DNA from: Rhizophagus irregularis
Taxonomy: Eukaryota > Glomeromycota > Glomeromycetes > Glomerales > Glomeraceae
Length of the DNA: 64,000 nt
Direction of reading: 5' to 3'
NCBI RefSeq assembly: GCF_026210795.1
Contig: NC_089444.1
Location: 1,168,501-1,232,500, forward strand
Below the pieces are notes generated by a model. That model worked only from the letters and a program-made list of their open reading frames with translations, was not told the DNA's origin and did no database searches. Shown piece by piece: positions 13,301 through 24,904 of the stretch (positions are counted from its first letter, which is position 1; every line of letters begins with the position of its first letter). The position numbers were made by a program, and so were the translations under genes.

Positions 13301-16300
13301 ATAATATTGATAGTTTCCTTCGATGGCAAAATTCGGCACTTCTACAGCTTCCTTACTATCATCCGTCAAAAAAGCACCAAGGGTTTGAGAAACTTGAGGC
13401 GACATAACAAATCTACCATTAGTGATCTACAGTACAAATTTATTACAGAACAATTAGTTATAAATAATAAATGCAAAAATATTATTAAGAATTCAAACCT
13501 CAATATCAAAGCGAATTTTAGTAATTTCTTGGTTATATTGTAATAACGGGATCACAATATCTGCAACTAACTGTGTCCCCCTTATAATAATGAACGCTTA
13601 CGAAAAAAAAAGAGAAAATAAACAAAGCTGAAAATTATAGAAATAATATCAGATTAATATAATGTATACCATTGTCCTCGATGTTTATTGGGTTATTAAT
13701 TATATTGTGTTCATTAACATAAAGAAGTAATTCGAAATTTGTGAATCGCGGTTTAAGATAATATTCCATAGGAATAAAATGTAATTGATCTGGAGAAGGT
13801 CCAGATGTCCAATCCTTTATCAAATCCTGTAATAATGTGATATGATCTCTTAACAAATAAATTCTTGCGTCTGTAAAATGTATATCAAAATCCCATCTGC
13901 GAGCTTGATTCCATATTATGGGATTTGGTAAATCACATCTTATCTATAAAAAGAAACATTATATGAGTACACAAATAACAAACAAACATATTATTATTTG
14001 AAACTATAAGCTATTGCATATGCAACTCACTCTGCATTGCTTTGCGGTTAATAAGTCAGAGAAATTAACACTCGACTGAGCTACAACATTTTTTAATGTA
14101 ACATCCAAAGAGTTAGAATACCCTTCTTCTGTGTATACCATAGGTAATGTCATGTTAATGATCGAATCCTCATCAACTTTGAATTCTAGCCATCCATAAG
14201 GTCTATTATTTCCAAGTGGGTGTGATTCATCCATCCTTCCCTCAGAATTAGTATATTTTAAATCCTAAGATATATGAATAAATAAATGAATATGATATTA
14301 TAAAACTAAAAAAAATTATACATGAAATAAAAATGTAATAAAACCTTTGATGGCTCCTTCGTAGGAATTCTTAACGTAACTTGATCCTCGAATTGAATAA
14401 ATATCTTAAATGTGGTATGTATCCTATCCTGTCCAGGACTTAGTTTCTTTGTTTGATTTGCGTTACGGTATATAGGTGGAAAGAAAAAATTCTGTAGTAT
14501 ACTCCTATTTAGGCGATAAAAATTTAAAATTTGAATATATTCTGATAACGATGTTAATATAATAATCAAATTCACCTTTGGCGATCTGCCCAAGGCCCAT
14601 AATCTAAGTGAACTCCAGTAAATACTAAATCTACTCCCCATTCTGGCGACAAGTCTCCATTTCCAATATCTATTTCCTCGGAATCTGTAATCGGGATAGG
14701 GGTACGAGGGACCTTGCCTATAAAGTTTATTTAATTAAATTAAACCCTAAGCGTAAACAATTCAGTTTCTATTCTTTATGTACATTCATACCTGCTACAT
14801 CGGCATAGTAAGTCATCTCCAATAAATGACAAACCAATATGGTCGAAACTTTAGCGTATTCATTTGTGGCTTTGCCTTTGCTATCATCACCCGCTCGATA
14901 TGTGTGAACTTATTAAGGATAATTTATATATGTTTATAATATAAATTAAGTTAATGAAAATAAAAGGATATCTAGGAAGACCATGCCATTCTGGGGTATT
15001 AGCAGGTCGAGATTTTTTCCAAAAAGTGATATAATTCGTATAAAAGTTTTTAAGCTTAGATAAAAAACTTTTCTTTCTTGTAAGCCTTATGTACAGAAAT
15101 AGAATGAATTCAGTACTTTTGCATATTTCAAATTCTTATGTGACTGATTTTTCTTAAAATTGATACATGCTCTGGAGATATATTTTCTGGCTCTTTATAA
15201 TCAACATTCGTTCTTATATGGATTTTAGGCTCTCGAAATCCAAGATCAAGAACTGATTTGTAGTAATCAAATTTTGATCGCGACTATAATTAGAAAATAA
15301 ACTTAGAGAATATACTCAAGATGAAATTAATTCCAGATTAATTAGTTACTTTTCTTGCGGCATATATGCCACTTGCTTGAGAAAACTCTGCAATAAGAAG
15401 TGAAGGTGTATTTGTATTTCCGAATACGATTGCTCCCCTCTCAAGATCTATCCGAATCGGTAATAACCTTTGAAAAAATGATTCTTCGGAATAATTTATT
15501 TCAGGTATATCGTTGCCATCGAGATTAACTTAAGATAAATTGAATTGCTTATCAACCAAATGATCATTTTAATATAAGGCTCATAAATACTTATAATGAT
15601 TTACCAACAATATCTTCAGCTTCACTTTGTGCCACATTCGAAGAATTGTCGCTATCAAACGTTTTGATGATATTTGCTAAAGCTTCATATGCGGGTGTTC
15701 TGTTATATGCAAACCATTCAACACCATCTAAATGACATACGATTCGACAAGGTAGATCCATATCTATGATTGAAAATTGAAGTCAAAATATAATTCATAA
15801 CGGAAAGGTTTTAATAAAAAAAATTATTACCGGTAGCAATGCTACCATTATTATCTTGGCTTTGATACTCTTTGCGAACATTCCATAGCCAATATTGTAC
15901 GGTTATGTGTCCTTTCAATATTGAAAATGATTGATTTATTGACCGATATTTTAAATTTTTAAACAATATTCGCCCAGCAAGTGGAGCAAATTGTAATGAC
16001 TCTAATCATAGATATAGCATCAGATTAAAAAAATATTGTATTTGTTAATTGAATTACTTTATTAAAATTTAAAAGCAAATACAGAAAATAGTTGAATACA
16101 AAAGATCATGGAACTTTTTGCAACTCCCTATAAACCCTCACCAATTTCAATATAAGCACGATACTTTCTCCAAGTATATACTCGTATCAATCGAGATAAA
16201 AGGATTGCAAATATCCGATTGATATAAAATAGAAAAAATAACACTAGAATTGCTACTAATAAACAAACAATCAAAAAATCGACCCTATAATAATTTAATG

Positions 16301-16380
16301 TATATTAACTTATTAAACAAATTAAAGAAAAATATTTGCGTTTTATATTGCACTTACCAGTTTCCATCTTCTTGTGCCAT
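4311..16380 (-). CDS. CSF1: Csf1/BLTP1-family bridge-like lipid transfer protein
   Basis: A very large multi-exon gene on the minus strand, about 3,000-3,400 aa by rough count. The first exon (16380-16358) gives MAQEDGNW. Exon 2 (16284-16142) encodes one N-terminal membrane segment (VDFLIVCLLVAILVLFF) followed by YTWRKYRAYIEI. Exon 3 (16001-15831) has LAGRILFKNLKYRSINQSF and ITVQYWLWNVR, the hallmark N-terminus of fungal Csf1, and the next exon has GVEWFAYNRTPAYEAL. Further exons traced are 12949-12801, 12725-12606, 12523-11873, about 11828-11625, 11532-11205 and 11127-10879. One huge last exon (10799-4311) encodes 2,162 residues and starts NWHLEAMLDRIQIDYV. Csf1, human BLTP1 (KIAA1109) and Tweek form long hydrophobic grooves at ER contact sites that move phospholipids in bulk; ER anchoring by the N-terminal helix is known for the family. 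The C-terminal 200 residues include a Pro/Ser-rich low-complexity stretch (about 4530-4700). No frameshift was seen; the acceptor near 11828 is the least certain junction. The gene lies head to head with the DENND11-like gene. Confidence 0.9.
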
Positions 16381-16586
16381 ACTTCCCGATATATTAATAA
16401 ATTAAATACCAAGCCCCAAAGTCACTTATAACTGAAAATGCAGGTTCCAAAATCCAATGTTACACTGTTGTACGAGTGAATCAAATCTAGTAACGTAAAT
16501 GATCAGCGAATTGCCTATGTATCACAACGTCGCCACAATTTTTTAACCGTTTCATTTTTGGATTCATCAATCTACCTTACTTAAAA
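16381..16586. promoter_or_regulatory. Shared divergent promoter of Csf1-like and DENND11-like genes
   Basis: Only 206 bp separate the two start codons (16380 minus and 16587 plus). Both 5' UTRs and both core promoters must therefore fall here or overlap the first exons. No clear TATA box was assigned. Confidence 0.6.
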
Positions 16587-16850
16587 ATGTCGAATTCTGA
16601 GCACATTGTCTCTTCAAACAATGCTACTCTATCAAATGAGATTTTGGAACCAGTAGAAGATGCTGACAAAGTTTTGACAAAAAACTTACAAACGTAATAT
16701 TACTTTTTAAAAACTAATGAAAAAGAAAAAAAGGATATATGCGTAACTAATCTAGGTCTGTTTATATAGAAAAGACAAAATTGTAAATACTATAAGTATA
16801 GACTCAGACGCGAAAAACACGTATGTACAAAAGAATTATTTTGTAAGAAG

Positions 16851-16881
<31 letters not shown>

Positions 16882-19306
16882 TAAATATATATTGGAATCT
16901 TAATAGAGAGTCTCGAAATTTAGAAAATAATGAATCTATATCCCCAAAAATTTCTGACACACCAACCATGAACGATTATCAAAGCGACCACGTACCTAAC
17001 GTGGTTGCTATATATATTGTTCGATTCGATACGAAGAGAGGAAATGTGATTGAATGGCAGTATCCGGAAGGTAACGAACAATCATATATCAATTTATTTA
17101 TGTTTAATATATATAAATTAATTCGTTTTACTAATTATAGTCAAAATACAGATTTTGATCTTAAAGGAATTGAATTTCAAGCATTACCTAGCGGGTTACA
17201 TGCCGTAAACCAGGATATAATGTATGTGTTAAATGCAAAGATTGGTCATATAAATAGCCAAACAATATCATAATTGGAATCCACAAATTGCTATTTACAG
17301 ATATTTTACCAGGCCTCCCTTTATTGGGGTATGTGTATTTCGGAATGAACCTACTTTTGATCAGTCATTAGATCGAGGAGCTCATATGGCCGCTGTGGGT
17401 GTATTAGTGACACCTACAGCCGAAACTGGCTTATGTGGTCGTCCCTGGAATCATTTAGAGTTTTTACAAAATGAAATATTGTATGTCTTTTTAATGAGTG
17501 TAATGCAAAGGCATAATTATCATTATAATTTAAATTTTCAAAAATGTTTTATCCGTTTCAGACAGCATGTCAATTTCTCAGATGATTATTCAAGTCTTGT
17601 TGATTATTTCGAAAAACGTGGAATACGATTAAATTCGGTAGATAATGATTTGTTATCACTTGAATCTGAAAGTGGACCATCTACTTTACGACGACGTGCT
17701 TTGTCGAGCGGATCAAATAGTAAATTTCAATATTCACGAAATAGATGTTTATCAACTTCTGAAATGAGCACAGCTAGCTATCAAGTTCCTGTTACAGTAA
17801 GTTGAATCTCAAATTAATTATTATTGCACTTATTATTTTTCTTTTTCTTTTTTTTTTTTGAATAATTTAATTAAAATATTTTTCTTTTAAAAAAAGCCTT
17901 TTCATCCTGCTCACCATTTCCCAGATTTCGTTCGTTCGTGTGGTCCTACCATTTTCTTATTGTGGAAAGCTGCTTTACTTAAGAAACGCATTTTGTTCTA
18001 TTCCCCACCTCCGGTGGAAGAAGCTTGTTACTCTGGTACTTCGTTATTTATAATTTATATTTTTCATGGAATTTATCTATTTATCTATATATTTATTATT
18101 TGTATTTTTAAAAAAAGTTTATGGGACGTGTTTAATTGCCAATATACCATCAACCGTTAGTAGAACTTTACGAAACAAAGTTGACAAGATGAGACCGTTA
18201 TTTAATGTTGGCGTTAGCGATATTCCTATGGTTGAAGCTACGGAGGGTGGATATGCTGCATGTAAGTTTTATAACCATTATTATACCACGTTTCCTGATA
18301 GTCGTCCGTTATTTTTCTTATTGATATTGTTATTGGGTGATGTTTATTTAAAAGGATAAGCTAAAAGTCTATTAGTAGTCTAAAATTGAAGGACATCAGT
18401 CTCTGTGGTATAAACCAGTTATTTCACGGATCAGCCTCAATCTCATTATCATCACGGCTCTTCCGTGATGTTCTATGATATCTACGGCTTCCCGTGAAAT
18501 AACTATTACTTATGAGATTCTTTATTAATTCCACCTATTTACAATATTTACAGGCACAAGTGACTTAATTTTTCAACACAAAAAGAGTCTGTATGATCTA
18601 CTTGTAATTTTACCACATGAAGATAATCATCATCAACATCCAGAATTGATTACACCACCTGGTTCACAATTATCCACTAAGATCAACGCAACAGATATTC
18701 GACGATATAGAGTTTTACTCAAGTTATTGGCATCTTATGGTGTAAATAATTATACCGGAGAAGAAGACGGTGGTGATATTACTGACACTTGGCGCAAGAT
18801 GATGTTTGGTGGATGGTTCTGGTGGTATGGACGTGATGGTTATCAAAGGCTAAATGATGATGAAGAGGATGAAGAAAATGGAGAAGAAATCACGTTAAAT
18901 AATCAGAACGAATCGTCTAGTGGTAATTCATCAAATGTCGAGGCTTCAGAAATTGAAGTGGAAATGATAAGGTTTGAATTTAATGAATTTAATTGAAACA
19001 TTTGTAATTTTGATTAACTCTTTTTCTTATAGGTTTTTTCAGGCTTTAACAACAAATCTTTTTAACACTTTGCGACCAATGGTCACGCCTAATGAAGTAG
19101 AAGAAGAAACCATAATTCTCTATCCTGATAATTTGATTCAGCTTGGTCTCGATCCACAAGATGATGGTGCCTTTGTTAAAGAATTGGCCGATATTTATTT
19201 TGGGAAAAAAATTGAAGTGGTGGGAAAAGGTTGCAATATATTAATTCAATTTTGTTCTAATTTGTTCTCTTCAATAGAAGATACTTGTTGTTGCTTTCGG
19301 ATTTAA
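16587..19306 (+). CDS. DENND11/LCHN-like DENN-domain protein (DUF2347 family)
   Basis: A spliced plus-strand gene with about ten exons. The start is ATG 16587 (MSNSEHIVSSNNATL); two short exons then encode an acidic, disordered leader. The exon through 16968 gives NVVAIYIVRFDTKRGNVIEW, followed by DFDLKGIEFQALPSGLHAV and YFTRPPFIGVCVFRNE, the upstream DENN (uDENN-like) signature. Later exons give FVRSCGPTIFLLWKAALLKKRILFYSPPP (in two parts across 17930-18030), GTCLIANIPSTVSRTL, then SDLIFQHKKSLYDL and an acidic Asp/Glu-rich insert near 18855-18900. The end read is EDTCCCFRI with stop 19304-19306, a terminal cysteine cluster that could be lipidated (inference). DENN proteins are usually Rab exchange factors; human DENND11 and its fungal relatives are poorly characterised. 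It shares its promoter with the Csf1-like gene. Confidence 0.85.
18417..18504. repeat. Nested inverted repeat in an intron of the DENND11-like gene
   Basis: The outer arms AGTTATTTCACGG (18417-18429) and CCGTGAAATAACT (18492-18504) are exact reverse complements. A second perfect pair, CATCACGG/CCGTGATG (18450-18457 and 18463-18470), sits between them with a 5-base loop. The structure lies within the intron ending at about 18553. It could be a small MITE-like relic or an intronic RNA hairpin. Confidence 0.75.
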
Positions 19307-20320
19307 TTCAATGGATGGATGTATAATACTTTAATATATTTATATATAGGTAATCGCATTCTGCCATTGGAAATGAAGGAAACTTGCATTCGGATCGTTT
19401 ATAACATACCATTCTTTTTATCCTTTTTATTTACAAATGTAATTAATTTATTATACCCCTTATATAATTTGACTCGCAATTTATGGCGAAACGAAAGATG
19501 ATTTTATTTGTATATAATTTAATTAATTATTAATGTTGAAATTTCTTTGTTACTTTAGACCCAATATATAATTAATTTCTATTCTCTGACGATTTAAAAT
19601 TTTTAGCACATATATATATATATTTAATTAATATCATTTTTTTATTCGCATAAAAGACCACATAACTTTAAGATAAAGCAGATAATAGAATATTTAAAAT
19701 TTAAATAAAATCTCAAATTTTATTTTGATTAAAAAGCTGTTGTGATCTGATTCACCACGTATTCAACATAAGAAAGTGAGTGTTATTGGAGAGAAGTCAA
19801 TACAACCTTTTCTCTTTCTATCATTGGTAATTTACAAAGGTTTTGCGGGTGTTTGTGTTAATAAAATCTTGAATCGTTTTTTTAATGTAACTCGATGACG
19901 AGAGAATTTATCGTCCGGTGAGAATCTTGCAGGGTGAGCTGATTTTGTGATTCCACCATACTGGTTGAGTTTCTATATTAATAGTAAATTATTTAAGTTT
20001 TCGTTTTCTACTTGTCTGTAAATAAAGATTTACTTTTAATATGAAATACCTTGAGAGTGTAAATACGATTCCCTTTGTCATCGGTATAATACATTAAATG
20101 CATTTCTCCCTATATTAAGATGGAAGGTAATTTTCGTTTGATTTTATTATCTAATTAATGCATAAAAAAAGGACCGTGTGTCAATATAAACGTTGTGTCA
20201 TTGTGTCAATCAATCATATATAGGTATAAACTTTTATGGTGTGATCTGCATGGATCAAGAAAATGGTGGTTGATAAGATCCGCTATACTATCTTCAACGT
20301 TGCGAAAACTGTTTTAACAA
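19307..20320. other. Intergenic region, 3' of DENND11-like and 5' of K+ channel
   Basis: AT-rich sequence with a TA dinucleotide run at about 19611-19622. There is a short imperfect repeat of TGTGTCA near 20175-20215. The part from about 19740 to 20320 is slightly more balanced in composition and may be 5' UTR of the channel gene. No ORF of note was seen. Confidence 0.5.
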
Positions 20321-22399
20321 ATGACAAAACATCAACAGTTTACAAGACTTGCAACAGATAGTGAGCCTAATCTCACGTCACAACCAGCTATACCTTTACA
20401 AGCAATGACATCTAGCCAAGCTGCTGCTTCTGATTCGCTTACTAGTCCCGTAAGTTCTGATGTAAATCCTCATGTAGTCAATTTTACTACAATGTCTCCA
20501 ATCAGGAGGAGTTCCATTCCAGGTATTGGCCCGGAAGATCAATGGCCTCTTACCGAGATTCCACAAGAACTTAGAACATCAGCCGATTATGACACAAATG
20601 CGGCAAATAATACAGAAGCTAATTCAATGCGAACCGATTGGAAGAGGAGTTTATTTCTTTTATTAGAAGACCCTTCCTCGAGTAACGCTGCTTTTATGGT
20701 GAACGTTTTCGTATCTTTTTCAATTATACTGAGTGCAGTACTTACTACTATCGAGACGATACCTTCATTTAGGTCCACATCGAGTTCTGTGTGGTAATTG
20801 ATTTATTATATTCTAAAATTTGTGTGATATTGAAGTTGATCCGTGAATTAGTAATTTTCGTGACACTTTTTTTTTTAATTTGATTAGGTTTAATTTTGAA
20901 ACGGCCATTGTTGCTTTCTTCACGTTAGAATACTTGTTGCGTTTAGTCGCACATTCAGATTCAATACGTCAATTATGGCGTTTTGTGAAAGGTAAAGAAA
21001 ATAGTATGATATAGTTCTTTCTGGATTTTTATAAACTGAAATTTTCTTTTCTTTTTTTATCTATTGAAATTAGCTCCTCTTGCTCTCATAGACTTTATTG
21101 CCATTACACCTTATTATATTGAATTGATGTTTCATCATGATACAGTAAGTAATTAAAGCTTTCGTTTCAAATACAAATTACGACTATATATGAAAAACTT
21201 TTTTTTTATTTCCAATTAGACCTATGACTTTCGTTTTACTATCCTTCGTTTGTTTCGTCTTCTTCGTGTTTTCAAAGCATTCAAATATTCTTCCACGATC
21301 ATCATGACAATTGAGGTGATGATAGTTGCTGTGAAACGAAGTATGGATGCCTTAGGTGCACTGTTTTTCTTCATGGTGACTAGTATTGTACTTTTTTCAA
21401 CTTTATTATATTTTGCAGAACGTGGTATGTGATTTGTTTTTTATAATTGTTTAGTAAATTTGTTGAATTTTAATTTATTCTTATCGACTTACAAGGTACG
21501 TGGGATCAAGAAAAACAAGTATTTGTTGATAGTAAAGGATATCCTAGGTATGAAAAGATGTACTTCTTCATATTATAAATTTGTTAATATCTAATTTTCT
21601 TGTTTTGCATTCATTTAGCTCTTTTGATAGTATTCCATCAGCATTTTGGTTTGTTATGGTTACTATAACTACTACGGGATATGGCGACATGGTTCCCACA
21701 ACATTTATAGGAAAATTAATAGCTTTTCCAGCGATGATGTGTGGGATTCTTGTGAGTTAACTTATTACGAATTTTTTTTTTTTTGCATTAAAGTATGAAC
21801 TGTTAATGAAGCTATTACTTAACACGTAGTTAAAATTATTTAGCTAATTGCGTTACCATCAATTATTGTCGGGAGAAATTTTACAATAGTATGGGAGGCA
21901 ATGAGACAATATCGTCGCTCAACTGGTAACGCTCAGGTAAATATTTTTTTTTTAAAAAAATTATCTTACATAAAAAAATATCGACTAATCATTTGCAATA
22001 ACATTAAAGGCAAACAACAACGTAAATGAGTCTGAAGACGACAGTAGTAGCGGATATACTATGGGTAAGTTTTAAACTTGTTAATCATTATTCAATGTTA
22101 TTAATTATATGTAATGTTTAGGTCCTGATTTGCGAGCAAGTTTTGAAAGTACGCGCTCTTTTGTATCTCATGCGCCTCAAGGATATTCTTCAATGAGCGA
22201 AGAATGGGTTGCTAATCAAGATACGTTATTGCAACAAGTAAGAACATTAATAAAATTATCACAGCAAAATCAGATTACATTAGATAGAATTCAACAAGCG
22301 TTGGAACAAAACGGAATTAAATTAAATTCAAGCCAGGAAGAAAAAGAGATGAATAGCGATCTTACGATGCCAGAAAAAAGTGCAACTGGAGGATCTTGA
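20321..22399 (+). CDS. Voltage-gated (Shaker-like) potassium channel
   Basis: About nine exons, giving about 480 aa. Exon 1 (20321-20793) carries a Ser/Thr/Pro-rich cytosolic N-terminus with no recognisable T1 domain, then S1 (AAFMVNVFVSFSIILSAVL). The following exons give S2 (TAIVAFFTLEYLLRL), S3 (LALIDFIAITPYYIEL) and an S4 voltage sensor with regularly spaced basic residues (FTILRLFRLLRVFKAFK). S5 and the pore follow, with selectivity filter TTTGYGDM, then S6 (CGILLIALPSIIVG, interrupted by an intron). After S6 comes a short acidic exon and a C-terminal tail with a likely coiled coil (QDTLLQQVRTLIKLS... to ALEQNG). In the filter the usual TVGYGD valine is a threonine, which is tolerated in some K+ channels. 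The protein should sit in a membrane and conduct K+ on depolarisation. Six-helix Kv channels are uncommon in fungi, although Shaker-like channels are known from early-diverging lineages. The start is the first ATG of an open exon. Confidence 0.9.
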
Positions 22400-23019
22400 C
22401 ACAATAAATAGTTGATTGAATATTGATGATTAATCCTAAGATTCAATGAAATATGAAATACTTTATCCTTTTTAGCTCAATATGATCATCAGTAATCTTT
22501 CTGAAAGAAGGATGATATTCCAATATACTCTAATAAAAAGGTAATGCTGTGTGGATCCGCGTCGGGAAATTCGACATGTAAATACTGTAACCAGATAAAT
22601 TATAGTTAACGGTCGGGTTAGAGATAGGTATATTGTTAGTTTTAAGCTCCTTTAATTAATTCTTGATTTAATCCAGCTGGTGTTTTTTATTTTATAATTA
22701 AAATATTTATAATATTTTTCTTCTTTAATATTTGTAGTATAATATAGGATATTGTATAATTATTATAGAAATTATTATTTGCAATTGAATTGATAATTAT
22801 ATTTTATATAGTTTAAAATTATTATAGAAAATATTTATTAAGTTGATCACGTTGGGTAAAAGATGGACAGAAATAAATATTAAAGTTTAGTTAACTTTTA
22901 AGTTAAAATTTTTACAACTCTCAATCGTGCCTTAAATACCTCAATGTTCTGTGACTTATATTATTACTAGTTTACAAAAAAGAAATAATCTAAAAAAAAT
23001 CGTATCTATATCCCCAAAT
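22400..23019. other. Convergent intergenic region
   Basis: The region lies between the 3' ends of the K+ channel and the gamma-SNAP-like gene. It is AT-rich with no ORF or repeat of note, and presumably contains both polyadenylation regions. Confidence 0.5.
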
Positions 23020-24654
23020 CTAACATAGTTCACCGTTATCTTCTTCTATGGAAGTATTTTGATTAGAATTTGAATGAGATGGTGGTACAGGCGTAGTTGA
23101 TGAAGGTAAGTGTATTTGGTCTCCTGTGGGAAGTACTTCAGCCTTATCACTAATATTGTATGGCGCATTCTCATCAGGTAACCGCTTATCATTTTTTTGC
23201 AACTGATCATGTAAAGAATTACTTTTCTTTTCCGCAAAATCATTTAAATTCCCTTTTTGTTCTTGATTATGTAGGAAATAAGAATCATTTTGATGTTGAT
23301 TATAAATGGGGAAATCATTCTTTTGCTCATGTCCTTGAAGTCTATCATTATTCGAGGTAATGGGCTTTGGTGGAGGAATATAAGTAGTTGGAGGTGGCTT
23401 ACTTAAACCTCCAGGAACTTGTATTTCTCTAGAGAGTTTAGCAACATTATTGTCCAAATAAGTTACAATTGGTCTACGTACAACTTGATCCAAAAGATCC
23501 TGATCACCTTGCTCAAAGGCATCCAAAAGCGAACTTGAAATAGCTGACTCCTCTGATTGGATAAAAGCATTTCTAAAAAAAAAAATTTAAATGCATTATG
23601 TAAATAGTTGACCATTCAAAAATGTTAAACAATAATATAAAATTAATAATCACTGGCAAAACAATTGAAATTGTTTCTTCGCTTCAACTTCATCTTCTAA
23701 CGCTAGTAAAGTTATGATAATACTTAAATATGTTTTATTCAATCCCTGTTGATGATTAATGCCCAGATATATTTTAGAAAGTCGATGCATAATATCTACT
23801 GCTTCTGCATATCTTTGAATTTATGATTATTAGAAATTTGAAATATATAAAATGTTCTATAATTTCTTAATAAAAATTTACCGCTTATTTTTAATCATGA
23901 TTGCTATTGTTTTCTTGAATGTATCAACTGCAAACCTTCCACGGTCTTCCGATTCAAATAAGTTACATGCAGCAACGTAATAATCTATGGCGCCATCAAC
24001 AGAAACTGGTTCCAAAGCTCTTTTTATTAAATAATGATGTTAGATACTTTGAATAAATTAATATTAGGAGATATAAGAAAATTACCTTGCAGCCTTTTCT
24101 AACATTTCACCTGCTCGATCTGGAGTCATATGAGCTTGATATAAATCGCTAGCTTTTTTGTACATTTCACTAGCTCGTTCAGGTTGTTTAAGCTGTTGAG
24201 CTGCTAAGTTTGCAGCAGACTCCATTGTTTTTGCAGCCATGTATAAGCTAAATATAGGATGATTTGGTAAAAAAGGAGAATAAGACAACTCGAAAAAAAA
24301 AAGTTATACATACGAATCAGACTTAAAAAGCGCGTCAGAAGCTTTTTGATATGCTTGAATAGCTTGATCATATGAACGAGCCGCCTTGAAACACGAAGCT
24401 TGAAATAGTAATTTATAAAATATTAAATCAGAGAATCGCTAAAACAAAACTAAGTTAAAATATTTAGATACCAGCTTTTTCGTAATTTTGCCCGGCTACG
24501 TCCCATTCAGGTTTTTTAAACCAACCCTTTCGAGTCCTGAATAGAAAACCGAATTAAGGTAATGCATAATAAAGGACTGCTAATTAATAATTACTAACGC
24601 CTTATCGCCTTCTGACAAGAATTGAACTGCTTCTCGTATTTTATTATCTTCCAT
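23020..24654 (-). CDS. Gamma-SNAP-like soluble NSF attachment protein
   Basis: About seven exons on the minus strand from ATG 24654 to stop 23020. The N-terminus reads MEDNKIREAVQFLSEGDKAL, then KGWFKKPEWDVAGQNYEKA. TPR-like helices follow (PERASEMYKKASDLY, DRAGEMLEKAAR), then the last exon with LLDAFEQGDQDLLDQVVRRP, TYLDNNVAKLSREIQVPGG and a Cys end (GELC). The LL-DAFEQGD helix, the VPGG turn and the terminal Cys are typical of gamma-SNAP rather than Sec17/alpha-SNAP. The role known for the family is to recruit NSF/Sec18 to SNARE complexes for disassembly after fusion. The oddity is an insert of about 110 residues between VPGG and the end (about 23030-23400). It is rich in Gln, Asn, His and Pro and has loosely repeated Q-x-KND and NQ units; it looks disordered. 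The gene lies head to head with the Vps3-like gene. Confidence 0.82.
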
Positions 24655-24904
24655 TAGTTGAAAATAGATTTAAAAAAACCAATTTCGGCGAAAGATTTAT
24701 TTATTTTATTAGCGTTTAGTTTTAGTTATCTAGTACTATACAGGAAAGGTTTCGAAATTTTGATATGATGTCATTTACTAAAAATAGTCCATCAATCACA
24801 TGATTTTTCCGAAGGCAATTTTTTTAATGAACAATATCTTATATCTTCTAATTCACCTTTGATTTTACATTCGATATCGAAAGGCCTTTTTTTAACAATT
24901 GTCA
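24655..24904. promoter_or_regulatory. Shared divergent promoter of gamma-SNAP-like and Vps3-like genes
   Basis: There are 250 bp between the two start codons (24654 minus and 24905 plus), leaving room for one compact bidirectional promoter. Several A/T runs are present. No specific factor site can be named. Confidence 0.55.

Noticed and set aside
24540-24610. GC donor (AAG|GCGTTA) in the first gamma-SNAP intron
   Set aside because: A normal GTAATT donor five bases downstream (after GATAAGGCGTTA) gives DKAL and fits the family better.
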